In this document: piece by piece, positions 1 to 6,763 of the stretch
How the letters are laid out: each line of letters starts with the position of its first letter
Position numbering within the stretch: position 1 is the stretch's first letter
Origin: Bacteroidales bacterium UBA7574
GTDB taxonomy: Bacteria > Bacteroidota > Bacteroidia > Bacteroidales > Paludibacteraceae
Direction of reading: 5' to 3'
Length of the DNA stretch: 6,802 nucleotides
Assembly: GCA_002479035.1 (NCBI GenBank)
Contig: DLLA01000193.1
Location: forward strand, 1-6,802
Notes under the pieces: model-generated
What the model was told of the DNA's origin: nothing
The model's input: only the letters and a program-made list of their open reading frames with translations
The model's database searches: none
Program-made: the position numbers and the translations under genes

Positions 1-276
1 AATAGCGTAACGAGTATTGGAAGTGCTGCTTTCAAGGGTTGCACAAGTCTTACCTCTATCACGATCCCCAATAGTGTAACGAGCATTGAAAGGGCTACTT
101 TTTATGGTTGCACAGGTTTAACCTCTGTCACTATCCCTAATCGTGTAACGAGTATTGGAGGTGCTGCTTTCTATGGTTGCACCGGTCTCACCTCTATCAC
201 TATTCCCAATAGTGTAACAAGTATTGGATGGGATGCTTTCAAGGGTTGCACAAGGCTTAATACGATTACAATTGGT
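1..276 (+). repeat. 69-bp in-frame tandem repeat, four units, coding for LRRs
   Basis: Units begin at 1, 70, 139 and 208, each starting AAT and encoding one 23-residue BspA-type repeat. Units 1 and 3 differ at 10 of 69 positions by my count. The fourth unit diverges in its last third. The array probably continues upstream of the window. Because the period is a multiple of three, gain or loss of units by recombination would keep the frame. Confidence 0.93.
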
Positions 277-2619
277 ACAAATGTGACACAAATAGGACTT
301 TGTGCCTTTGATAGTTGTGACATATCTTCTGTTATATGGAATGCCAAAAAATATGAGGATTGTAAAGAAACAGAGACACCATTCTATTATTACGGTAAGG
401 GTGATCGGGGTAAGGTAGGTGTGTTGTCAGATGTGCGTATGGGAATATCGTCGTTTGTTTTTGGTGATAGTGTAGAGAACATTCCAGCGTATTTGTGTGA
501 CAGCATGACGAACTTACGGAATGTTACGATTCCTGAGAATGTGAAAGTTATAGGTCAAAATGCGTTTCGAAGGACACCTTGGTATGATGATTGGTATGTG
601 CGAGAGGGATTAGGGTGTTTGTACATGGGTAAAATTTTGTTCGCGTACAAGGGGAAAATGTTTCCTAATACATCCATAGACGTGAAGGATGGAACTACCA
701 ATATCTATTCTAATGTCTTTAAGGGTTGTGAGAACTTAACATCTATCTCTATCCCAAAGAGTATGACAAAGATAGGAGTAGATGCTTTTAATGGTTGTAC
801 GGGGTTATCCAAAGTAGAGTTTGCCGGAAGTGTTGATGAGTGGAGCAATATATTATTTGAAGATACATTCAGCAATCCCATACGGTATGCACGAAGTGTG
901 TATATTGATAATACATTGGCTAAAGAACTGACAATAGCCAATCGCTCTGTTGTTCCTGATGTTTTTGCATACGACACATGCCTTACTTCTGTCACAATTT
1001 TAGAGCATGTGGATAGCATTCAAGATAGTGCATTCTTTAATTGCACCAATCTTCGTAAAGTTACCATCGGGCGGGATATCAAACGAATAGGAAATCATGC
1101 ATTCGGGGGATGCAATAGCCTACTTGATGTAACGTGGAATGCAAAAAAATGTGCAGACACTCAATGGGAAGAAAAAACATATATAATTGGATGGGGTTGT
1201 TCTGATGGTAAGTGTGGGGATATTTATGCAACCAAATGGCACTATGGTCCATTTGACGGGGCAAACTACATCAGTACTTTCCAATTCGACGAAGACTTGG
1301 ATTGGGATAGTCTCCCCGAACATCTGTTGTCGGGGTTCGTCCCGGACTCCATTGTGTTCCGCAGGAAAATCAAAAATATAAAGAAGGATGCGTTTCGTGG
1401 GTATAAGGACAAACCAAAGGCAATTACGTGCTTATGTCATCCCGATGATATATCTATCAAGGACTGTTATTACAATGCCAGCGGATGTACTTCTTATAAT
1501 AATGGTGACCACATATGTAATGCTGTGAGGGGAGCATATAATTCTGGCTATAGTGCGCTTGGAACAAGCAAGGATGTTCCTGTATATGTTCCCCAAAGGT
1601 ATTATGATAAGTATCGCTACAGAGGCATCTATTCTTTTTTTGATTACAATATAAGTCGTTATATAGACCATAACATCGGTTGGGGATATTTTAGGGACTT
1701 CCGAGCTTTGTCCATAGCAGAAGATACGGTCATTGTAAGTAATTCAATTTCAGTGATTCCTCATAATGATAATGTATGCATTGTATGGGCAAAAAATAGT
1801 TTAGCCGACTCATATACATTGCAGGTTTTGTCTAATGAGGGCGATTCTGTTTGTGATATTAAGTTCAATAAAAAAGGTGATATCATTTACAATCGCCAGC
1901 GAGTCCAAAGTAAACACCATGTTGCATCAGACAGTGTAAAGGCTTTTCAGTATATGGTGGATAATCTCACCCCATGTGCTGAATATCAGTGTGTGTTGAC
2001 AGTTAAGAATGACGAAGAAAATATCCTGCATACATATACGGAGCGATTCAAGACTACAGGTGTATGCTCTACAGAAATCACCAATATATCGTTTGCAAAT
2101 GCTTACTATTCTGCCTATGTGTACGGCGGTGGTGGCCGTTGGCGATTTGATATATGCAATGCGTATGATTCCATTCTCCAAAATATTACATATCCTTTGT
2201 TGAAATTATGGGTATCTACAGAGCAAGACAAGAACTTTCTTAACGGAACATACCATATTAGTTATTCACAGTATTGGGAAAGTAAGATAGATTCGATTAG
2301 AATAGAAACTCGCACAATAGGAGAGGTCACCATAAAGGCGGTAGATAAAATGCAATACTCATTCGTCGGGTCATTCGTTGGAACAGATAAGAAAACCTAC
2401 ACATTCGATATAGTTGCTAATGTGAGAGCATTTGAGGAAAATTACGACTACGGTGGTAGTAAGAGTATTACTCCAATAGAGTTAGAAGATGTTGTGGGCG
2501 ATGCCGTGGATAATGTCAATAGTAATGATAATCCTCCACAGAAAATACTCAAAAAAGGTAGCGTTTATATTCTCTGTGGAGGGAAAACGTACACATTGAC
2601 GGGTGTAGAGGTGAAATAG
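1..2619 (+). CDS. BspA-like leucine-rich-repeat surface protein, 5' end outside the window
   Basis: The frame is open from base 1 to the TAG at 2617-2619, giving 872 visible residues; the start and any signal peptide lie upstream. Residues 1-92 are four 23-residue repeats of the BspA/LRR_5 type, with the pattern NSVTSIGxxAFxGCTxLTSI. More diverged repeats continue to about residue 480, including a typical insertion ([10 protein letters not shown], then [15 protein letters not shown]), two WNAKK segments, and a closing [11 protein letters not shown] segment like those that end such LRR regions. Residues about 581-685 look like a fibronectin type III domain ([28 protein letters not shown]). Residues about 692-815 are probably another beta-rich domain that I cannot name. 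The last 28 residues (845-872) contain [14 protein letters not shown], resembling short C-terminal motifs of exported Bacteroidales proteins. The family is usually exported and linked to adhesion or host binding; the specific ligand is unknown. Base composition is AT-rich compared with the downstream genes. Confidence 0.88.
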   Translation, partial: NSVTSIGSAAFKGCTSLTSITIPNSVTSIERATFYGCTGLTSVTIPNRVTSIGGAAFYGCTGLTSITIPNSVTSIGWDAFKGCTRLNTITIGTNVTQIGLCAFDSCDISSVIWNAKKYEDCKETETPFYYYGKGDRGKVGVLSDVRMGISSFVFGDSVENIPAYLCDSMTNLRNVTIPENVKVIGQNAFRRTPWYDDWYVREGLGCLYMGKILFAYKGKMFPNTSIDVKDGTTNIYSNVFKGCENLTSISIPKSMTKIGVDAFNGCTGLSKVEFAGSVDEWSNILFEDTFSNPIRYARSVYIDNTLAKELTIANRSVVPDVFAYDTCLTSVTILEHVDSIQDSAFFNCTNLRKVTIGRDIKRIGNHAFGGCNSLLDVTWNAKKCADTQWEEKTYIIGWGCSDGKCGDIYATKWHYGPFDGANYISTFQFDEDLDWDSLPEHLLSGFVPDSIVFRRKIKNIKKDAFRGYKDKPKAITCLCHPDDISIKDCYYNASGCTSYNNGDHICNAVRGAYNSGYSALGTSKDVPVYVPQRYYDKYRYRGIYSFFDYNISRYIDHNIGWGYFRDFRALSIAEDTVIVSNSISVIPHNDNVCIVWAKNSLADSYTLQVLSNEGDSVCDIKFNKKGDIIYNRQRVQSKHHVASDSVKAFQYMVDNLTPCAEYQCVLTVKNDEENILHTYTERFKTTGVCSTEITNISFANAYYSAYVYGGGGRWRFDICNAYDSILQNITYPLLKLWVSTEQDKNFLNGTYHISYSQYWESKIDSIRIETRTIGEVTIKAVDKMQYSFVGSFVGTDKKTYTFDIVANVRAFEENYDYGGSKSITPIELEDVVGDAVDNVNSNDNPPQKILKKGSVYILCGGKTYTLTGVEVK

Positions 2620-2647
2620 GACAACTAATAAGAAGCATATTCTTTGT

Positions 2648-2680
2648 AGAGACGTGGTTTCATACTGCGTCTCTCTTTTT
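2648..2680 (+). terminator. Rho-independent terminator after the LRR gene
   Basis: AGAGACG (2648-2654) pairs with CGTCTCT (2668-2674). The stem extends inward by two G-U wobbles, a G-C and a U-A pair, giving about 11 pairs closed by a 5-base loop, and is followed by CTTTTT (2675-2680). It sits 29 bases after the LRR stop codon and ends that transcript before the rseC promoter. Confidence 0.88.
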
Positions 2681-2739
2681 GTTGTTACTGAAAAAATGAT
2701 GATAGCATGGTGGAAATACCTACTTTTAGGGATGGGGGC

Positions 2740-2770
2740 TTGCGGGGGTGAGAAATTATGAGTAACTTTG
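2740..2770 (+). promoter_or_regulatory. Bacteroidota-type promoter for the rseC-rnf unit
   Basis: TAACTTTG at 2763-2770 matches the Bacteroidota -7 consensus TAnnTTTG exactly. A TTG at 2740-2742 lies 20 bases upstream, in the place of the -33 element. Transcription would be expected to start around 2775-2778, leaving only about 8-11 bases before the rseC ATG at 2786. It lies downstream of the LRR terminator, as expected for a new unit. The -33 match is short, and no transcript data are available here. Confidence 0.62.
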
Positions 2771-2785
2771 CAGGTTTTTGTGCGT

Positions 2786-3229
2786 ATGGAGGATTTGATA
2801 AGACATGACGGAGTAGTGCTGTCGGTAGGAGATGGCGTGGTGCGTGTACGGATAGTGCAGGCGAGTGCGTGTGCATCGTGCAAAGCCAAACAGATGTGTA
2901 TGTCCGCCGAGAGTCAGGAGAAAGAGATGGACGTCATTCCGCTGGAGCCGCTGCAGGTGGGGGATAAAGTGGAGGTGTTGGTGCAGCAGAAATTGGGGTG
3001 GAAAGCGGTGCTGCTGGCGTACATCCTACCGTTTGTGGTGCTGGTGAGCGTGGTGTTTGTGTTGAGTAGGTGGCTGAGTGAGACTGCGGCAGGGACGATT
3101 GCGCTATGTGCGACGGGCGTGTACTACTTGGTGCTGAGTCTGTTTAAAGGGAAGTTGCAGAGGGAGTTCAGTTTTACGGCGAGACTCCCCCAGCCCCCCT
3201 CAGAGAGGGGGAACGGCGACCCGCGATAG
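2786..3229 (+). CDS. rseC: RseC family membrane protein (SoxR-reducing system / sigma-E regulator type)
   Basis: A 147-residue protein if started at ATG 2786. The N-terminal part (MEDLIRHDGVVLSVGDGVVRV) and the cysteine cluster C29, C32, C38 (ACASCKAKQMC) are typical of RseC. Two hydrophobic segments follow at about 73-94 and 102-120, then a basic stretch (KGKLQREFSF). A TTG at 2768 would add six residues, but it overlaps the promoter -7 box, and ATG 2786 fits the family N-terminus. In Proteobacteria RseC acts with the Rsx/Rnf complex in reducing SoxR; in Bacteroidota its role is not settled, but it commonly precedes rnfB, as here. The last 13 or so residues (QPPSERGNGDPR) are proline-rich, come from a GC-rich hairpin repeat, and look like an addition to the usual family end. 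The partner assignment rests on position. Confidence 0.87.
   Translation: MEDLIRHDGVVLSVGDGVVRVRIVQASACASCKAKQMCMSAESQEKEMDVIPLEPLQVGDKVEVLVQQKLGWKAVLLAYILPFVVLVSVVFVLSRWLSETAAGTIALCATGVYYLVLSLFKGKLQREFSFTARLPQPPSERGNGDPR
3195..3211. repeat. C/G-rich inverted repeat at the 3' end of rseC
   Basis: CCCCCTC (3195-3201) and GAGGGGG (3205-3211) form a perfect 7-bp stem around AGA. The hairpin lies within the rseC reading frame and encodes part of its proline-rich tail. No T-run follows, so it is not a standard terminator. It looks like a dispersed REP-type element, but one copy in this window cannot show that. Confidence 0.6.
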
Positions 3230-3250
3230 ACCCGCGACAGACCCGCGAAA
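3218..3250 (+). repeat. Three tandem copies of an 11-bp unit spanning the rseC stop
   Basis: Units at 3218-3228, 3229-3239 and 3240-3250 read GACCCGCGATA, GACCCGCGACA and GACCCGCGAAA, differing only at the last two positions. The rseC stop codon TAG (3227-3229) falls across the first unit boundary, so the repeat supplies the present stop. Confidence 0.85.
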
Positions 3251-3341
3251 AAAGTTAGAGGGAAGTGATGTGTAATTTGTAATGTAGGGGATAACTCTGT
3301 AACATATAACCAACCTATAACTAACCACTAACGGTTAAGGG

Positions 3342-3411
3342 GGATTAGGGGATAGAGGTTAGGGGATAGGGGTTAGAGGGTAGAGATTAGAGGATAGGGA
3401 TTAGGGTTTAG
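3342..3411 (+). repeat. Ten-unit heptamer array (RGDDTAG) upstream of rnfB
   Basis: Ten consecutive 7-base units with no slippage, all ending TAG and all with G at position 2; examples are GGATTAG, GGGATAG and AGGTTAG. It fills the right half of the 205-base rseC-rnfB gap (3230-3434). The + strand has no C at all from 3333 to 3426. The array ends 23 bases before the rnfB ATG. The left part of the gap (3251-3332) holds no gene or clear promoter that I can find, only scattered heptamer-like fragments and an oppositely oriented stretch (3314-3326). Confidence 0.85.
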
Positions 3412-3434
3412 AAAGAATAAAATAAACATAAAGT

Positions 3435-4376
3435 ATGAATTTGATTTTGATTTCCTTACTCGTTCTGGGCGTGACGGGACTGGTGGCGGCGGTGCTGCTG
3501 TATCTCGTGGCTCAGAAGTTCAAGGTGGAGGAAGACCCTCGCATCGACGAGGTGCAAGAAGTGCTGCCGGGTGCGAACTGCGGCGGTTGCGGCTTTGCAG
3601 GTTGTCGTGCGCTGGCGGAGGCGTGCGTGAAAGCCGATTCGTTAGACGGTCTGCTCTGCCCTGTAGGAGGTGCACCCACGATGCAGAAAGTGGGTGAAAT
3701 CCTGGGTATGGCGGTGAGTGCCACCGAACCCAAAGTGGCAGTGGTGCGCTGCAACGGCACGTGCGAGGCGCGTCCGCGTACAAGCCAATACAACGGTGCG
3801 CGTACCTGCCAAATCATGCACAACCTGTATGTGGGCGAGACGGATTGTCCGTTTGGCTGCTTGGGTTGCGGCGATTGTGTGGCTGCGTGCGAGTTCGATG
3901 CCATTCACATGAACCCGACCACAGGGCTGCCCGAGGTGGACGACGAGAAGTGCACCAGTTGCGGCAAGTGCGTGAAAGCGTGCCCGCGCCACATCATCGA
4001 GTTGCGCAACAAGGGTCCGAAGAGCCGCCGCATGGTGGTGATGTGCGTGAACAAAGACAAGGGTGCCATCGCTCGCAAGGCATGCACCAACGCATGTATC
4101 GGCTGCGGCAAGTGCCAGAAAGTCTGCGCTTTCGATGCCATCACGGTAGAGAACAACTTGGCGTACATCGACTTTACAAAGTGCCGCTTGTGCCGCAAAT
4201 GTGAATCGGAATGTCCGACAGGGGCTATTCACGCAGTCAATTTCCCGCCGCGCAAACCTGCAGAACCCAAACCTGCACCAGCGGCGCAACCCGCTAACGT
4301 GCAACCCGCTAACGTGCAACCAACAATCGCGCAGCCGGCAACGGCAACGCCCAAAGAAGAGGAGGCAAAAGTATGA
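3435..4376 (+). CDS. rnfB: Electron transport complex subunit RnfB, polyferredoxin
   Basis: A 313-residue protein. Residues 4-26 form one N-terminal membrane helix. A first [4Fe-4S] site follows at C49, C52, C57, C75 (NCGGCGFAGC, LLCPVGG). A linker has C106, C110, C125 and C138, as in long RnfB forms. Two paired ferredoxin domains follow: C142/145/148/152 with C173/176/179/183, and C221/224/227/231 with C250/253/256/260. RnfB passes electrons between reduced ferredoxin and the membrane subunits of the Rnf complex, on the cytoplasmic side. It is longer than the two-cluster-domain proteobacterial RsxB (about 190 residues) and fits the Bacteroidota/Clostridia type. The C-terminal 45 or so residues are Pro/Ala/Gln-rich, low-complexity and include a duplicated QPANV unit, so they are probably a flexible tail. 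No Shine-Dalgarno is evident before ATG 3435; the leader is A-rich. The 3' end overlaps rnfC by four bases (ATGA). Confidence 0.97.
   Translation: MNLILISLLVLGVTGLVAAVLLYLVAQKFKVEEDPRIDEVQEVLPGANCGGCGFAGCRALAEACVKADSLDGLLCPVGGAPTMQKVGEILGMAVSATEPKVAVVRCNGTCEARPRTSQYNGARTCQIMHNLYVGETDCPFGCLGCGDCVAACEFDAIHMNPTTGLPEVDDEKCTSCGKCVKACPRHIIELRNKGPKSRRMVVMCVNKDKGAIARKACTNACIGCGKCQKVCAFDAITVENNLAYIDFTKCRLCRKCESECPTGAIHAVNFPPRKPAEPKPAPAAQPANVQPANVQPTIAQPATATPKEEEAKV
4291..4320 (+). repeat. Perfect 15-bp tandem duplication in the rnfB tail
   Basis: CCGCTAACGTGCAAC occurs at 4291-4305 and again at 4306-4320 without mismatch, encoding the repeated PANVQ unit. The flanking 15-mers look like decayed copies. 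It lies in the low-complexity C-terminal tail, so changes in copy number would be in frame. Confidence 0.9.
4360..4365 (+). promoter_or_regulatory. Shine-Dalgarno site for rnfC inside rnfB
   Basis: AGGAGG lies 7 bases before the rnfC ATG (4373) and within the last codons of rnfB. With the ATGA overlap this suggests translational coupling. It stands out because rseC and rnfB have A- or T-rich leaders without such a site. Confidence 0.7.
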
Positions 4377-5710
4377 ATACGTTTCGTATAGGGGGAGTGC
4401 ATCCACACGACAATAAGCAATACTCTGCACATCAGCCGATTACAGAGTGTCCGTTACCGCAGAAAGCCATCATTCCGTTGGTTCAGCACATCGGTGCGCC
4501 CGCGCAACCCATGGTGGAGAAAGGGCAGAAAGTGAAGGTGGGCGAGTTGCTTGCCAAGGCAGGCGGTTTTGTGAGCGCGAATATCCATTCGCCGTTCAGC
4601 GGCACCATCACCAAGATTGACTCCACCGTGGACGCATGGGGCATGCGTATGCCCGCTATCTTCATGGACGTGGAGGGTGATGAGTGGTTAGACAATATAG
4701 ATCGCACGCCCGCGCTCGTGCGCGAGTGCCACTTGGAGAGCAAAGCCATTGTGGACAAGATTGCCGAAGCCGGTATCGTGGGCTTGGGCGGTGCTTGCTT
4801 CCCCACACACGTGAAGTTGCTGCCGCCCCCGGGCAAGAAGGCAGAAGTGTTGATTGTCAACGGTGTAGAGTGTGAGCCGTACCTCACTTGCGACCACCAA
4901 CTGATGCTGGAGCACGGCGAGGAAATCGTCATCGGTATTCAGATTCTGATGCGTGCCCTCAACATTCAGAAAGCCATTATCGGCATCGAGAAAAACAAGC
5001 CCGATGCTATTGAGCATATACGCAATCTCGCGAGCAAAGCACTCGGCATAGAGGTGAAACCGCTGAAGTTGAAATATCCGCAAGGCGGTGAGAAACAGTT
5101 GATTGACGCATGTATCGGTCGCCAAGTGCCGAGCGGTGCGCTGCCTATCGAGGTGGGTGCCGTGGTGGACAACGTGGCTACTATCTATGCCGTGTATGAG
5201 GCTGTGCAGAAGAACAAACCGCTTATCTCGCGCGTGATGACCGTCACGGGCAAGAGCCTCGCCAAGCCAGGCAACTACAGTGTGCGTTTCGGCACTCCGC
5301 TGAGCGACGTGGTGGCATTGGCAGGCGGCGTGCCCGAAGATACGGGCAAAATTATCGGCGGCGGACCTATGATGGGACGCGCTATGAACAATATCAATAT
5401 GCCCGCCAACAAGCGTGTGAGCGGCTTGCTGTTCATGCCCGAGAAGGAGAGCCTCCGCGTGGAGCCCGAGAACTGTATCCGTTGCGGCAAGTGCGTAGGC
5501 GCATGCCCGATGGGCTTGGAACCCTACCTGCTGAGCAAGCAGGCGCAACTGCAGATGTGGGACGAGATGGAGCAGCACAGCGTGATGGACTGCATCGAGT
5601 GCGGCTGCTGCCTCTACACTTGCCCCAGCCACCAGCCGCTGCTCGACTACATCCGCATGGGCAAAGCCAAAGTGGGCGGAATCATCCGCGCTCGCGCTGC
5701 CAAGAAGTAG
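4373..5710 (+). CDS. rnfC: Electron transport complex subunit RnfC, NADH-binding
   Basis: A 445-residue peripheral subunit on the cytoplasmic side that exchanges electrons with NAD(H) for the Rnf complex. The N-terminus has the family signature FRIGGVHP (4-11), followed by a lipoyl-like/barrel-sandwich region to about residue 100 (MVEKGQKVKVGELLAKAGG, HSPFSGTI). A Complex I 51-kDa-like nucleotide and flavin domain covers about 125-275, with GIVGLGGACFPTHVK (134-148) and NGVECEPYLTCD (163-174). An SLBB-type segment follows at about 284-325. Two [4Fe-4S] motifs close the protein: C368/371/374/378 and C407/410/413/417. The length is close to that of compact RnfC proteins and the long alanine/lysine-rich C-terminal extension seen in enterobacterial RsxC is absent. 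The start is fixed by the signature, the AGGAGG site and the 4-base overlap with rnfB. Confidence 0.97.
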   Translation: MNTFRIGGVHPHDNKQYSAHQPITECPLPQKAIIPLVQHIGAPAQPMVEKGQKVKVGELLAKAGGFVSANIHSPFSGTITKIDSTVDAWGMRMPAIFMDVEGDEWLDNIDRTPALVRECHLESKAIVDKIAEAGIVGLGGACFPTHVKLLPPPGKKAEVLIVNGVECEPYLTCDHQLMLEHGEEIVIGIQILMRALNIQKAIIGIEKNKPDAIEHIRNLASKALGIEVKPLKLKYPQGGEKQLIDACIGRQVPSGALPIEVGAVVDNVATIYAVYEAVQKNKPLISRVMTVTGKSLAKPGNYSVRFGTPLSDVVALAGGVPEDTGKIIGGGPMMGRAMNNINMPANKRVSGLLFMPEKESLRVEPENCIRCGKCVGACPMGLEPYLLSKQAQLQMWDEMEQHSVMDCIECGCCLYTCPSHQPLLDYIRMGKAKVGGIIRARAAKK

Positions 5711-5714
5711 TTAG

Positions 5715-5742
5715 AGAGTAGGGATTAGAGATTAGAGAATAG
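5715..5742 (+). repeat. Second heptamer array (RGDDTAG) upstream of rnfD
   Basis: Four in-phase units (AGAGTAG, GGATTAG, AGATTAG, AGAATAG) follow a partial one, TAGTTAG at 5708-5714, which begins on the rnfC stop codon. A degraded 8-base unit (AGAATCAG) follows. The array occupies most of the 54-base rnfC-rnfD gap and ends 22 bases before the rnfD ATG. It is the same motif and orientation as the array at 3342-3411. Confidence 0.8.
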
Positions 5743-5764
5743 AGAATCAGAAAGTAAATAGTTT

Positions 5765-6763
5765 ATGAAACAACTAATCGTATCTCCGGCACCGCACGCG
5801 CACAGCGGTGACAGTGTCCGGAAAAATATGCTCTTGGTGATTGCGGCTCTGCTGCCTGCCTACGTGATAAGCGTGGCGGCATTCGGTTGGGGCGCACTCA
5901 TCACCACAGCCATCAGCGTGGCAGCCTGCGTGCTGTTCGAGTGGCTGATAACCAAGTTCCTGCTCAAGCAGAAGCCCACTATCTGCGACTGCTCGGCTAT
6001 CCTCACGGGGCTGCTGTTGGCGTTCAACCTGCCCTGCAACCTGCCGTGGTGGATAGTAGTGATTGGCGCGTTGGTGGCTATCGGCATTGCCAAGATGACC
6101 TTCGGTGGCTTGGGGCAGAACCTGTTCAACCCCGCTTTGGTGGGGCGTGTGTTCCTGCTCATCGCGTTCCCTGTACAGATGACCACGTGGCCTCGCCCGA
6201 TGGGCTTCCACACCTCGTATGTGGACGCCGAGACGGGGGCTACACCGCTGGCACTGATGAAACAGATTGTCAAGAATGGCGACAGCACTGTCATCAACCA
6301 ACTGCCCGAACTATGGGATATGTTCGCCGGTTGGATAGGCGGCAGTCTGGGCGAAGTATGTGCTTTGGCACTGCTGATTGGCGGTATCTTCCTGATTATC
6401 ATGCGTGTTATCACATGGCATATCCCCGTCAGCATACTGGCTACAGTGGCATTGTTCGCTGCCGTTACCGGCTGGTGCGGTTCGCTGCCCGAGGGTATCA
6501 CCACGCTGCAATATGTAGCGATGAGCCTCTGCACGGGCGGTATCATGCTGGGTGCCTTCTTTATGGCAACCGACTATGTGACATCGCCTATGACAGGGTG
6601 GGGCAAGATAATCTTCGGTATTGGTATCGGACTGATTGTCATGGTGATACGTACATGGGGTGCTTACCCGGAAGGTATGTCCTTCGCCATTCTGATTATG
6701 AATGCGTGTGTGCCTTTGTTGAACCATATCCGCCCGAAACGTTTCGGCGAGAAGAAGAAATAG
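5765..6763 (+). CDS. rnfD: Electron transport complex subunit RnfD, flavin-carrying membrane subunit
   Basis: A 332-residue polytopic membrane protein of the NqrB/RnfD family. The start MKQLIVSPAPHAHSGDSV is typical. About nine or ten hydrophobic segments can be seen, at roughly 22-40, 43-66, 74-90, 94-112, 125-138, 196-214, 218-238, 250-268, 280-297 and 304-320. Conserved blocks are GGLGQNLFNPALVGR (114-128) and TDYVTSPMT (269-277). ETGATPL (156-162) is the covalent FMN attachment motif, T160 being the expected acceptor from the family. RnfD forms part of the membrane core that couples electron flow to Na+ or H+ movement; which ion is used cannot be read from this sequence. It follows rnfC after 54 bases and is followed by rnfG after 9 bases. 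The C-terminus is basic (RPKRFGEKKK), probably cytoplasmic. Confidence 0.97.
   Translation: MKQLIVSPAPHAHSGDSVRKNMLLVIAALLPAYVISVAAFGWGALITTAISVAACVLFEWLITKFLLKQKPTICDCSAILTGLLLAFNLPCNLPWWIVVIGALVAIGIAKMTFGGLGQNLFNPALVGRVFLLIAFPVQMTTWPRPMGFHTSYVDAETGATPLALMKQIVKNGDSTVINQLPELWDMFAGWIGGSLGEVCALALLIGGIFLIIMRVITWHIPVSILATVALFAAVTGWCGSLPEGITTLQYVAMSLCTGGIMLGAFFMATDYVTSPMTGWGKIIFGIGIGLIVMVIRTWGAYPEGMSFAILIMNACVPLLNHIRPKRFGEKKK

Noticed and set aside
283..285. ATG as the start of the LRR gene
   Set aside because: The frame is open to base 1 and the 94 codons before it encode four in-phase LRR units, so this Met is internal.
2758..2808. Small frame of 16 codons starting at ATG 2758
   Set aside because: It overlaps the promoter -7 box and the rseC start, ends quickly, and its peptide resembles nothing I recognise.
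3195..3211. Intrinsic terminator after rseC
   Set aside because: The hairpin lies inside the reading frame and is followed by GC-rich sequence, not a T-run.
3273..3279. TAATTTG as a -7 box for a separate rnfB promoter
   Set aside because: It has one base too few between TA and TTTG, and I found no convincing -33 element at the right distance.
3342..3411. CRISPR array
   Set aside because: Units of 7 bases with no spacers and no cas genes nearby; this is a simple tandem repeat.
3642..4430. Long minus-strand open frame opposite rnfB
   Set aside because: It is antisense to a well-supported polyferredoxin; the His/Ala/Arg-rich product is what the complement of GC-rich Cys/Gly codons gives.
4688..5632. 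Long minus-strand open frame (314 codons) opposite rnfC
   Set aside because: It mirrors the GC-rich rnfC coding sequence and shows no domain, while the plus frame has every RnfC motif.
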